Positions 1 through 7,780 of a stretch of 49,107 nucleotides of DNA are shown in pieces (the first letter of the stretch is position 1; the number at the start of each line of letters is the position of its first letter). The stretch lies in NCBI GenBank assembly GCA_029551285.1, contig JAKPFT010000012.1, forward strand, positions 1-49,107. The letters are read 5' to 3'. The translations under genes were made by a program, and so were the position numbers. Below the pieces are notes generated by a model. That model was not told where the DNA came from and ran no database searches. It saw only the letters and a program-made list of their open reading frames with translations. The DNA comes from a bacterium. Its GTDB lineage: Bacteria; Ratteibacteria; UBA8468; B48-G9; DSTR01.

Positions 1-411
1 CGCTTTTCGTCTTGTCTTGTAACTGTGCCTTCGCAAATCGTTCGCCAGTTATTCCCTTCCTTTTTTGACACACTGGGAAGGATAGGGAGAGAGATAAGGA
101 AAGGCAGAACCAAAAAAGGAATAAAAGAGGAATGAAAAGAAAGGGAACAAACTGGCTCACTCAGAATGCTCCGGCACAGACAAGGACTACGCCGAAATCG
201 GTAGCTCGGCGAACTCATTCGCCAGGTGGCGAATTCAGACACCGCCGAGTAAGGTATTGCGTCCCGGATGGACTTATCCGGTCCGCTTACCGAGCGCTGC
301 CGCTTTTCGTCTTGTCTTGTAACTGTGCCTTCGCAAATCGTTCGCCAGCTGTCCCCTTCCTTTTTTGACAATGGGGGAAAGACAGGGAAGAAGGAATTGC
401 AAAGCCATTGA
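1..411 (+). repeat. Left tandem array of a ~300-bp structured repeat (1 partial + 1 full unit)
   Basis: Bases 1-70 recur almost unchanged at 301-370, so the period is 300 bp; 71-370 is one full unit and 1-70 is the tail of a preceding one. The same unit occurs twice in reverse orientation at 48568-49107. Homology continues past the unit end: bases 397-411 match the reverse complement of 48524-48538. Inside the unit, GGCGAA (208-213), TTCGCC (218-223) and GGCGAA (228-233) lie four bases apart, so the middle arm can pair with either neighbour. The unit holds a 78-codon open frame (132-368), but its sequence does not look like a protein and one right-hand copy is frame-disrupted, so I do not call it a gene. 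The window probably starts here because assembly stopped in the repeat. Confidence 0.9.
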
Positions 412-440
412 GAGAAAAGAAAACTTGAGGGAGGGGAAAG

Positions 441-1451
441 ATGAAGGTTAGCCGGCCTATAGTGGCTATCACCATGGGCGATGCGGCTGGCATCGGGCCA
501 GAAATCTGCCTGAAGGCGCTGAATTGTCCTCGGGTCAGGCGCTGGTGTCTGCCGGTTATTCTTGGCGATGGGTCCATCCTGAAAAAGGTGGCCAGCCGGT
601 GCCGGCTGCCTTTACCGCCAGTCGTTCTTTCTCCGGAGAATTTCTTGAAGGGGAAGATAGCCTCTCCAGCCATAGTTGATTTCCAGTTGCTGAAGGCCCG
701 GGAAATCAAACCAGGACTGCCTCAGGCGGTCTGCGGCGAGGCTTCTTTCCGTTATCTTGAAACGGCGGTCTCCCTGGCCAGGAAAGGGAAAGTGGCCGCG
801 CTGGTTACCGCACCCATCTGCAAAGAATCGCTTCATCTGGCAGGCAGGAATTACCCTGGCCACACGGAGATGCTGAGGGAATTCACCGGCGCGCAAAAAA
901 TCTGTATGATGTTGACCTCAAAAAGTATTACCTGTAGTCTGGTCACTACCCACACCAGTCTGGCTTCAGTGCCAGGCCTTCTTTCTGCAGGCCGGATTCT
1001 GGAAGTGATGGAACTGACGGCCAGCGCTCTGGCCAGATTGAAGGGAAGAAAGCCCCGCCTCAGCGTCTGTGCGCTCAATCCCCATGCCGGAGAGCAGGGT
1101 CTTTTTGGCACAGAAGAGAAAGTGTTTATTCTTCCGGCAATCAGGGCTGCCCGCAAGAAGGGAATGCTGGTCAACGGTCCCTGGCCAGCCGACACGGCTT
1201 TTCTTCCGGAGCGAAGACGGCAGACAGACGGCTACATCTGCCTGTACCACGACCAGGGTCTAATTCCTTTTAAGATGCTGAGTTTTGAGACCGGGGTGAA
1301 TGTTACTCTGGGCCTGCCCATCGTCAGGACCTCTGTGGACCACGGAACCGCCTTTGACCTTGCCTGGAAGGGTCTGGCCAGCGAGCGCAGCCTGGTGGAA
1401 GCCATCCGTTACGCGGTGTTGCTGGCCAGAAACCGGACTAACCCGGACTGA
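441..1451 (+). CDS. pdxA: 4-hydroxythreonine-4-phosphate dehydrogenase family protein (PdxA)
   Basis: 336 residues, the usual PdxA length. The N-terminal glycine motif reads GDAAGIGPEI (family: GDPAGIGPE, so the Pro is Ala here). Three metal-ligand histidines are visible at H171 (VTTHTSL), H215 (NPHAGE) and H270 (YHDQGLIPFK), with spacing matching E. coli H166/H211/H266. PdxA oxidises 4-phosphohydroxy-L-threonine with NAD in pyridoxal phosphate synthesis; PdxA2 paralogues act on 4-phospho-D-threonate or -erythronate in sugar-acid catabolism. No other B6 gene is nearby and the neighbours are sugar genes, so the PdxA2 role is a real alternative. The start has a purine-rich RBS (GGGAGGGG). The 3' end overlaps the convergent glycosidase gene by 14 bp. 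Confidence 0.85.
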   Translation: MKVSRPIVAITMGDAAGIGPEICLKALNCPRVRRWCLPVILGDGSILKKVASRCRLPLPPVVLSPENFLKGKIASPAIVDFQLLKAREIKPGLPQAVCGEASFRYLETAVSLARKGKVAALVTAPICKESLHLAGRNYPGHTEMLREFTGAQKICMMLTSKSITCSLVTTHTSLASVPGLLSAGRILEVMELTASALARLKGRKPRLSVCALNPHAGEQGLFGTEEKVFILPAIRAARKKGMLVNGPWPADTAFLPERRRQTDGYICLYHDQGLIPFKMLSFETGVNVTLGLPIVRTSVDHGTAFDLAWKGLASERSLVEAIRYAVLLARNRTNPD

Positions 1452-3648
1452 ACCGGGCCGTTTCTCCGGGGCGCAGTAAAACCTCAACGATTTTACCTTT
1501 CAGTGAAATTTTTCTTCTCCCCAGACGGACAGTAGTTTTCTCCGGCCAGGGAGTGGCCAGGCGAAAGAGGCCAGAGCGTTCACTGCTGACCTCAATTTCT
1601 CCTGCCTGTTGGCCGCTTCTCCAGGCGCTTACCAGAAAGGCGCCTTCCGTTCTGATTTTTTTGAAGGAAACCTCCCGCCAGGTGGAAGGTGCGCCGCTGA
1701 AAAGGTAGTGAATACCGCGGCGGGTGTGCACCAGAAAATCAAGGATGGCTGCTGTGGCTGCCATGCCCGCATCCATCTGCATAACTTCCCGGTTAGTCCC
1801 GATTCTGCTGTCTGGCCGGTCTTTCAAACTTCTCTTGTAAACCACAGCATCGTGAAGAGTGCCATGGCCCTCGTTGGTGTAAAGGCGCTGCCAGTACTCA
1901 ATCAGGGCTTCGGCGATTTCCGGACTGCCGGCACGGCCGTGGATCATCGCGGCCCAGGGAATACACCAGCCACTCCAAAGCCCCATGCCCTGTCTCCACC
2001 ACCAGTCGTAGGTATTGTTGACAATTTCTTTCCAGCCCGGGTCGTTCAGGTCAATCACGTCAAAGGGTACCAGCCCGGCCCAGTGGCTGTGGTGACGATG
2101 GCTTTCTTCCAGGTCAGTCCCTTCCCACACCATAATCTTCTTTTGCCCGTGAACCTGCTGGACGCAGGCCCGGGGTAAGTGCTGCTGAATGTCCAGCCAG
2201 AGCGGGTCAGGATTTTTCCCCATTGCCCGGCAACTGTTCTGCAGGGCCTCTATCAGCCAGTGGATACAGGCTAATTGAAAACTGGAGTTGGCTCCCCAAG
2301 CATTCATTGCGGCTCCGCGGTATTCCGGGGAAACGCTCACGGGAAGGTACCAGCCACCGCCTCGTTTTTCCAGCATGACCGTGAAAACCTTCATGGCGCC
2401 TTCCATGAACGGATAGGCTATCTCGGCTAAAAACTCTTTTTCTCCGCCGTAAAGATAGTAGTCGTACATCATCTTTCCGACCCAGGCGGTGCAGCCATGG
2501 TCAATGGTGCCTGTCCAGAAACCTCCCATGCATTTTCCCCGGTCGTCCACCGCGTGCGGTAACACGTAGCCATCGTTGATACCGGCAAAAAGTCTGGCAT
2601 TCTGCCGCAGTTGCTCGCGCCAGGACCAGACCATCCGGAAAAGCGGAAGAAGGTGTTGTAGCCGGTTAGCCTGGTAGGCTGGCCAGTAACACATCTGGAC
2701 ATTGATATTGAAGTGGTAATCAGAAGACCACGGCGGCATCTGATACTCTTCAATCCAGGGCCCCTGCAGGGTAGCCGGTACACCCGCGGGGTTGGTAAGG
2801 CCAGCAAATTTGTAAAGTCCGTAACGGTAGAGAAACTGCAGCCTTTCGTTGGGCAGCGATACTTTCGGCAGACTTTCCCAGTAGTTTGACCACCACCGTT
2901 TGTTTTCTTTACAAAGCGCTTCCAGTCTTTTTCGGCACGCGGCTAACAACGTTGCAGCCCGGGTGACAGCCTTTCTGCCAGTGGCGCCGGTACTGATGGT
3001 CACCAGAAGGCAGTTCTGGCCTTTCTGGTAAGCCACACAGTAGGGCGGGTCAGCCGGCCTTGGCTGGACCCACCCAGAAACAGAAGCGGTGGAAAACATT
3101 TCTGGTTCAGTAAAAGAGATGGACCGCAAATATTCTCCCACGAATTCCCAGGCCGGGACACGGACAATTTCTACCGGTTTTAGCCTGCTGGTCCAGGTTA
3201 CCAGGAGAAGCACTTCCTTCATCGCCAGGTCAAACTCAAGGCGGCAGGTTTGACCATTTTCCGCCAGTACCGTCAGGTGTCCGGAGTGGGTATCAAGATG
3301 GCCTGTTCTAAGCCGGAAACCATCCGGAAAGTGCAGTTCCAGCCGGCCCACCGGAAGAACGGTTGGCCTTCGTGGCTGGCCGGAAGAGGGCGGCTCATGG
3401 CCTTCAAAAATCTGCCGCAGGTTTTGTTCGTCACCTGCCTCTAAGAGGCGGCGCAGGTGGAAGTAGTTCATCTTCTCTGTCCAGTCAATCCCTCCCCGGT
3501 GGTCCCACAGGTCCGCCCGGCCCAGAGTCACTTTGAGAATGTTGTCACCACCCCAGACCATGGCGCCCAGCAGGCCGTTGCCCAGCAAAATTCCTGTGTG
3601 CGTTCGCGGTAAAGGGAAATACCAGGTGTCAATAATCTTTTCGGCCAT
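1438..3648 (-). CDS. GH95-like glycoside hydrolase (alpha-L-fucosidase/galactosidase-type)
   Basis: 736 residues, similar to GH95 enzymes. The N-terminal part has the GH95-type opening LPRTHTGILLGNGLLGAMVW. The catalytic (alpha/alpha)6 region shows LQGPWIEEYQMPPWSSDYHF followed by NINVQMCYWPAYQANRL, which aligns by eye with the family block 'LQGIWN..PPW...Y..NIN.EMNYWPA'; then VSVSPEYRG, HRHHSHWAGLVPFD and GWCIPWAAMIHGRAG. GH95 enzymes are inverting exo-enzymes that remove alpha-L-fucose or L-galactose from glycans. There is no signal peptide, so it may act on imported oligosaccharides. Last gene of a minus-strand operon behind the LsrG-like gene (20-bp gap), with an AGGAG site before the start. 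The exact sugar specificity is not readable from sequence. Confidence 0.75.
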   Translation of the reverse strand: MAEKIIDTWYFPLPRTHTGILLGNGLLGAMVWGGDNILKVTLGRADLWDHRGGIDWTEKMNYFHLRRLLEAGDEQNLRQIFEGHEPPSSGQPRRPTVLPVGRLELHFPDGFRLRTGHLDTHSGHLTVLAENGQTCRLEFDLAMKEVLLLVTWTSRLKPVEIVRVPAWEFVGEYLRSISFTEPEMFSTASVSGWVQPRPADPPYCVAYQKGQNCLLVTISTGATGRKAVTRAATLLAACRKRLEALCKENKRWWSNYWESLPKVSLPNERLQFLYRYGLYKFAGLTNPAGVPATLQGPWIEEYQMPPWSSDYHFNINVQMCYWPAYQANRLQHLLPLFRMVWSWREQLRQNARLFAGINDGYVLPHAVDDRGKCMGGFWTGTIDHGCTAWVGKMMYDYYLYGGEKEFLAEIAYPFMEGAMKVFTVMLEKRGGGWYLPVSVSPEYRGAAMNAWGANSSFQLACIHWLIEALQNSCRAMGKNPDPLWLDIQQHLPRACVQQVHGQKKIMVWEGTDLEESHRHHSHWAGLVPFDVIDLNDPGWKEIVNNTYDWWWRQGMGLWSGWCIPWAAMIHGRAGSPEIAEALIEYWQRLYTNEGHGTLHDAVVYKRSLKDRPDSRIGTNREVMQMDAGMAATAAILDFLVHTRRGIHYLFSGAPSTWREVSFKKIRTEGAFLVSAWRSGQQAGEIEVSSERSGLFRLATPWPEKTTVRLGRRKISLKGKIVEVLLRPGETARFSPG

Positions 3649-3668
3649 GGGAAAACTCCTTCAAAAAG

Positions 3669-3986
3669 TTACAACTGTGTCTTCCAGCCAGTTTCATCAG
3701 GGAATAGTCCAGTATACTTAACACTGAACCGTGGCTGCGCCATCATATTTTCCACCCTTGCCCGCCAGGCGGCGTAATGGGCAGTAGCCTTATGGGCAGC
3801 CGTGGCTTCCTGGTTGCGGTAAACTTCCACCAGGACGAACCTGGTCGGGTCATCCTGCTGCTGGAGAACATCAAAACGGGCGATCCCTGGTTCCTGAAGG
3901 CTGCAGCGGGCATTTTCAAAAGTCGCTTCTTTGAAGGCTTCCAGAAAATCAGGCTTCACCTGAACATGAACTAAGACCACCAGCAT
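3669..3986 (-). CDS. ABM-domain monooxygenase/isomerase, LsrG/YgiN-like
   Basis: 105 residues, a single antibiotic-biosynthesis-monooxygenase (ferredoxin-like) domain. Diagnostic stretches are [20 protein letters not shown] and [15 protein letters not shown], which resemble LsrG (E. coli phospho-AI-2 isomerase) and YgiN-type quinol monooxygenases. These small proteins dimerise and work on small carbonyl compounds without cofactors. In this operon (Gfo/Idh/MocA, SDR, this gene, GH95) a role on a sugar-derived keto intermediate is an inference. A strong AAGGAGG sits just upstream of the ATG. It is 60 bp downstream of the SDR and 20 bp upstream of the GH95-like gene. Confidence 0.8.
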   Translation of the reverse strand: MLVVLVHVQVKPDFLEAFKEATFENARCSLQEPGIARFDVLQQQDDPTRFVLVEVYRNQEATAAHKATAHYAAWRARVENMMAQPRFSVKYTGLFPDETGWKTQL

Positions 3987-4046
3987 GGCGCCCTCCTTGA
4001 GATTTTTCTTCTTTTTCTGTGTCTGCGATGTTTTTATAAAAGACGG

Positions 4047-4868
4047 CTATCGGCCGCGCATCACTAACAGGTCCTTTTCCTTAATTTCAGCCGCTCTTTT
4101 TTTGATGTCTTCAAAGTTCATCCCCACTCCGAAATTCCGACCGTTCAGTTCCGGGCAGGCAATCCGGAGCAACTCCATGGTAGCCCTGGCGCACTCTTCC
4201 GGCTGTCGGCTTCGTCCTTCCTTGAAGGCCTGCTCGGTGGAGGGTATCCATTTTCGGCCGGCTTCAGTTTGCGCCTGCAACTCCGTCATTTTTGTTCGCA
4301 CCAGCCCGGGACCCATTCCGAAGACGAGCACCCGGCTGCCGACTTTTTCCAGCTCCCTGGCCAGGGTGTCAGTGAGCCGCATCACCGCGGCTTTGGAGCA
4401 GCCGTAGCCGGAACCACCGGGTAAAGGGACGGTGGCTCCACCGCCATTCATGTTAATGATGACCCCTTCCTCCCTGGCCATCATGTGCGGCAGCACAGCC
4501 TGACAGCACAGCATTACCCCCCGCAGGTTGACCGTAACATCGTGCCACCAGACTTCCGGGTCAACTTCCCACAGGGGACCAATGGCCTGGAAACTGCCGG
4601 CATTGTTAAAGAGAATGTCAATCCGGCCCCAGGCTTTCACCACTTCAGCCACCATTTTCTTAACCTGCTCGGGGCTGGTTATGTCCACGGCAATGGCCAT
4701 GGCTTCTCCGCCTTCCTTCTTAATCATGTTTGCGGTTTCCTCAATCTCTGTCCTGTTTCTGGCGCAGCAGGCCACCTTACATCCCTGCCGACCAAACTCC
4801 AGGGCTAAAGCGCGGCCAATACCCCGGCCGGCGCCGGTAACGATTACTGTTTTTCCTTTCAGTTCCAT
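4047..4868 (-). CDS. SDR-family NAD(P)-dependent oxidoreductase lacking the catalytic Ser
   Basis: 273 residues, a classical short-chain dehydrogenase fold. The nucleotide-binding TGAGRGIG motif is at residues 11-18, the NNAG motif follows DILF, and the active-site Y155/K159 lie in GYGCSKAAV. The catalytic serine normally sits 13 residues before the Tyr, but that position is Gly (G142, in INMNGGGATV). The Asn of the tetrad region (VTVNLRG) is present. C-terminal residues 190-273 are longer than a minimal SDR. Second gene of the minus-strand sugar operon, 12 bp after the Gfo/Idh/MocA gene, with a good GGAGGAAGG site. It may oxidise a sugar lactone or alcohol, or have shifted chemistry given the missing Ser. 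Confidence 0.88.
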   Translation of the reverse strand: MELKGKTVIVTGAGRGIGRALALEFGRQGCKVACCARNRTEIEETANMIKKEGGEAMAIAVDITSPEQVKKMVAEVVKAWGRIDILFNNAGSFQAIGPLWEVDPEVWWHDVTVNLRGVMLCCQAVLPHMMAREEGVIINMNGGGATVPLPGGSGYGCSKAAVMRLTDTLARELEKVGSRVLVFGMGPGLVRTKMTELQAQTEAGRKWIPSTEQAFKEGRSRQPEECARATMELLRIACPELNGRNFGVGMNFEDIKKRAAEIKEKDLLVMRGR

Positions 4869-4880
4869 CCTTCCTCCCGG

Positions 4881-5861
4881 TCAGTGATTATTCTGATAAA
4901 CCCGGTCAATTATCCGCAGGACAGCTAACATGTCGTTGAGGTCAGCTATGGCCGGTTTGCCCCGGGAAAACCCGGTCAGGGTTTCCTCCACGAAGCGAAG
5001 ACGCGGATTTTCAGAAGATATTTTTTCTTCGCCGGCCTCTCCAGAGTAATCCTTCCAGCCCAGTACATTTTCCCGGAAGGTTATCTTTCTCTTTTCTGTG
5101 TAAATCACAAAAGTATCCCGGTCAGCCCTTTCTTCCGGCGGGGAAAGGTATCCTGTTTCCACTTCTCCTATAGTGCCTCTGTTTGTTTCCAGGAAAACCA
5201 GAGAGTAATCCTCCACCTCTTCCTGAAAACGCTTCCGGGAGAGAACTGCTTTAACGTGGACGATTTCTTCACCGGTGAGATAGCGGAAGAGGTCCAGGTA
5301 ATGAACGGAAAGGTTGATGGTGGTTCCGCCGCCGGCCAGCTTCTTGGAAAGATTCCACTCGCACTGCCACTGCCGGTATCTCTCCGGAGGACCGGTGACA
5401 AAGCAAAATTTAAGGGCAATCCACTGGCCTAACAGGCCAGCCCGGTGCCATTCCAGGAGGTGCCGGGAAACTGGGCTGAGCCGGTAAACAAAAGGGACGC
5501 TGTGGTAAAGGTCCTTTTTCTGAACCTGCTCCAGACAGGGAATTAGCTCAGCTGAACTCACAGCCGCTGGTTTTTCCACGCAGAAAGGAATAGCCCGTTC
5601 AGTCACGGCCTGGATGATGGCCGGCATTTCCCGGTGAACACCAAGGATGAAGACAAAGTCGGGTTTTTCTTTCTCCAGCATAGTCTGATAATCAGTGTAC
5701 CAGCGACTGCCATACGGCCGGGCTTTTTGCCGGGCCAGTTCGCCATTTCTGTCGGAAACAGCCACCAGTTCTGCCTGTTTGGTCTTCTGAATGCCGTTCA
5801 GATACTCCGGGCTGTGCCAGTGGCTGACCTCGGTAACAGCCACCCTGATTTTTTTCTCCAT
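4881..5861 (-). CDS. Gfo/Idh/MocA family oxidoreductase
   Basis: 326 residues. The N-terminal Rossmann domain carries the EKP signature (CVEKPAAV) and an ADP-binding strand (ELVAVSDRN), but the usual glycine-rich GxGxxG is replaced by VTEVSHWHS, so cofactor binding may be atypical. The C-terminal alpha/beta domain has the typical block TTINLSVHYLDLFRYLTGEE, where the His is in the usual catalytic position. Family members oxidise or reduce sugars, inositols or sugar acids with NAD(P). First gene of a minus-strand operon (Gfo - SDR - ABM - GH95-like), divergent from the lipoprotein gene across about 105 bp. The RBS is weak. Confidence 0.85.
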   Translation of the reverse strand: MEKKIRVAVTEVSHWHSPEYLNGIQKTKQAELVAVSDRNGELARQKARPYGSRWYTDYQTMLEKEKPDFVFILGVHREMPAIIQAVTERAIPFCVEKPAAVSSAELIPCLEQVQKKDLYHSVPFVYRLSPVSRHLLEWHRAGLLGQWIALKFCFVTGPPERYRQWQCEWNLSKKLAGGGTTINLSVHYLDLFRYLTGEEIVHVKAVLSRKRFQEEVEDYSLVFLETNRGTIGEVETGYLSPPEERADRDTFVIYTEKRKITFRENVLGWKDYSGEAGEEKISSENPRLRFVEETLTGFSRGKPAIADLNDMLAVLRIIDRVYQNNH

Positions 5862-5903
5862 ACCCGAAAGATTAAATTTTATCCTTCAGGGTGTCAAAAC
5901 AGG

Positions 5904-5932
5904 TTGAGTTTTCCCTGAGATTGGGCTATGAT
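5904..5932 (+). promoter_or_regulatory. Sigma-70-type promoter for the MliC-like gene
   Basis: TTGAGT (5904-5909) and TATGAT (5927-5932) are separated by exactly 17 bp, and lie 37 bp before the ATG at 5969 in the divergent gap. Four of six and five of six bases match the consensus. Confidence 0.6.
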
Positions 5933-5968
5933 AAGGCGAGGTACCTTCAACGACTAAGGGGGAAGGCG

Positions 5969-6307
5969 ATGGTTAAGAAACTGTCCGGAATGTTACTGTT
6001 TTTTCTTTTAATCCTGGCGCTGGCTGGATGCAGCGGAGTGGAAACGAAAGGGACGGATAAGACCAAGGCCCACATCAAGATCTGGTACCAGCGGGATGAT
6101 GGGAAGAAGATGCACGTCACCTTTGTCAAGAATCCCAGCCAGGCGATTATTGTCCTGGGAAAAGGTAACGTCTTGCATCTTAAACAGGCTATTTCGGCCT
6201 CTGGCGCCCGTTACACTGATGGCCGGAACGAATTCTGGATTAAAGGAGATAAAGCTACCCTGACCCTTGATGGTCAGACTTACCAGTGTCAGGTTATTGA
6301 AGAATGA
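5969..6307 (+). CDS. MliC-like lipoprotein (C-type lysozyme inhibitor family)
   Basis: 112 residues from the ATG at 5969, which has an AAGGGGGAAGG site and starts a clean lipoprotein signal (basic MVKK, hydrophobic stretch, LAGC lipobox with Cys at residue 21). An in-frame start at 5891 would add residues before the signal and lies upstream of the promoter, so I reject it. The mature part matches the MliC domain: SASGARY followed by FWIKGDKATLTLDG, the conserved Ser-Gly...Tyr and Trp-x-Lys-Gly that form the lysozyme-blocking loop. MliC proteins sit on the outer membrane and bind C-type lysozyme. It heads a plus-strand unit with a sugar-lyase gene, 12 bp before the next gene. Implies a diderm envelope. 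Confidence 0.75.
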   Translation: MVKKLSGMLLFFLLILALAGCSGVETKGTDKTKAHIKIWYQRDDGKKMHVTFVKNPSQAIIVLGKGNVLHLKQAISASGARYTDGRNEFWIKGDKATLTLDGQTYQCQVIEE

Positions 6308-6319
6308 CAGAAGTTTATA

Positions 6320-7780
6320 ATGAGAAACTCTGAGAACGGCTTTCCTTCCGACCGGATTGAGCAGTCCTTAACAGTGAGAAATCCCCGGGGCTACCGGCCT
6401 TCTTTTTCCGTGGAGGAGAAAAAGGAAGGATGGTGGCTCAAGGACAGGGACCGGCGCATAGCCTTTGTCCACCGGGGCCACTTAACTTTTGACCCTTTTG
6501 AGTTTTCACCTTTTTCTTCTCTTAACCGGAAGATATTCTGCCATCCTCTCTATGACATGGCCAGCAGGATAAACATGCATCTCTCCTTGCTGGTCAATGT
6601 TCGAGGAAATTTTGAAAGGCCGGATGCTGGTTTGAAAATGAACTGGCAGGTCAGCCCGGCTCAGGTGACCCTCCGGGTGGAGCAGAGGCATTCTTCTGGT
6701 GTTGAGGCCGTGACCACCTTGATTTCAGGATACAAGCCGCAGTGGGAGGCATACACCTACCATCTTCAGGCGCTTATCAGGGAGCAGCATCCGCCAGCCG
6801 TCAGGGAATTCTGTAACTTCTACGCCCGCGGGGCTGGCGCCGGCATTCCAGAAGAGAAAAAGTGGCAGTGGACGATCTGGGAGGCGCCAGACGGTCGTCT
6901 GATGAAAATGCCCCATAACCCTGCCTTAACCTTTGGCCCATTGAAGGTAGAACACCTGACCAAACGGGTGAAAAGTAGCGGATTTATCGGCTATGGAGTG
7001 GAGAGTGATTTCAACCCGGTGGTCCTGGTAAGGCAGGCCAGTGTGCCTTTTGTCTCTGGCACCTGCGATATGTGGTATGACGAGCACCTTTCTCTGGAAA
7101 AACCGGGAATGGAAGACAGAGTCTCTGGGTGGACGCAGGCCCAGGCGGAAATAGAGCTGGTCAACGTCAAACCCTGGTTGATGGAGAAATTTCTCACTGA
7201 GGCTTGCCCGGTCAACATCAGCCGGCAGGAGACGGCTATGTTTCCCTGTCTGGGGTTTGCCTGGAACAAGGTAAATACTTTTAGCCGGCCGCTAACTCCC
7301 ACCAAACCATGGACCGGAATGGTCTTTGTTCCGGGAGAAAAACGCTGGCTTCAGAAAGTCAGGTCTGCCAAGTGTCTGGCGAATAAATCCCGCGATTTTG
7401 GCCCGACACAGACCAGTGGTTGGCAGAAGACAAAGGGACTGGCCGGCCAGGGATGTCTCTCTCTAAGAGGAGAAAACAGTCTGGTCACTTACTGGGGCCC
7501 GGCTGGTTTTGCCTTTTGTTCAGTACCGGGGAAAAGGTATCGTCTGGAAGGATGGGTGTGCACCCGGGACCAGGCGAAAGCCGGTTTCCGACTGGCGAAT
7601 GTCTGGAGGAATTTCTTTGATGAGAAGGTGGCGGTGGAAAGCCAGCCGGAGACCTGCCGGGAGTGGAAGCAGATATCGCTGGAGCTGACCGCGGCTGACT
7701 ATCCCTTTCTGTATCCTCAGCTTTTTGTTGTCGGAAAAGGAGTGGCTTACTTTGACCGTCTACGGCTCGGTCCAGCGTAA
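6320..7780 (+). CDS. Unknown protein with possible C-terminal carbohydrate-binding domain
   Basis: 486 residues; I do not recognise the first ~330. That part is rich in Trp/Tyr and beta-strand-like segments and has no signal peptide, no transmembrane helix and no evident catalytic motif. Residues ~345-486 read like a CBM4/9- or galactose-binding-like jelly roll: CLSLRGENSLVTYWG, FCSVPGKRYRLEGWV, AGFRLANVW, EWKQISLELTAADYP, then a closing VAYFDRLRLGP, a pattern typical of such modules. It follows the MliC-like gene by 12 bp and overlaps the heparinase-like gene, so the two are probably co-translated. A role beside that lyase in polysaccharide handling is an inference. Confidence 0.7.
   Translation: MRNSENGFPSDRIEQSLTVRNPRGYRPSFSVEEKKEGWWLKDRDRRIAFVHRGHLTFDPFEFSPFSSLNRKIFCHPLYDMASRINMHLSLLVNVRGNFERPDAGLKMNWQVSPAQVTLRVEQRHSSGVEAVTTLISGYKPQWEAYTYHLQALIREQHPPAVREFCNFYARGAGAGIPEEKKWQWTIWEAPDGRLMKMPHNPALTFGPLKVEHLTKRVKSSGFIGYGVESDFNPVVLVRQASVPFVSGTCDMWYDEHLSLEKPGMEDRVSGWTQAQAEIELVNVKPWLMEKFLTEACPVNISRQETAMFPCLGFAWNKVNTFSRPLTPTKPWTGMVFVPGEKRWLQKVRSAKCLANKSRDFGPTQTSGWQKTKGLAGQGCLSLRGENSLVTYWGPAGFAFCSVPGKRYRLEGWVCTRDQAKAGFRLANVWRNFFDEKVAVESQPETCREWKQISLELTAADYPFLYPQLFVVGKGVAYFDRLRLGPA

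Noticed and set aside
132..368. 78-codon open frame inside the repeat unit (also 48871-49107 minus)
   Set aside because: The translation has no protein-like features and one of the three comparable copies has the frame broken; it is better explained as repeat DNA.
1..411. CRISPR array
   Set aside because: Units are about 300 bp, tandem and nearly identical, with no variable spacers and no cas genes.
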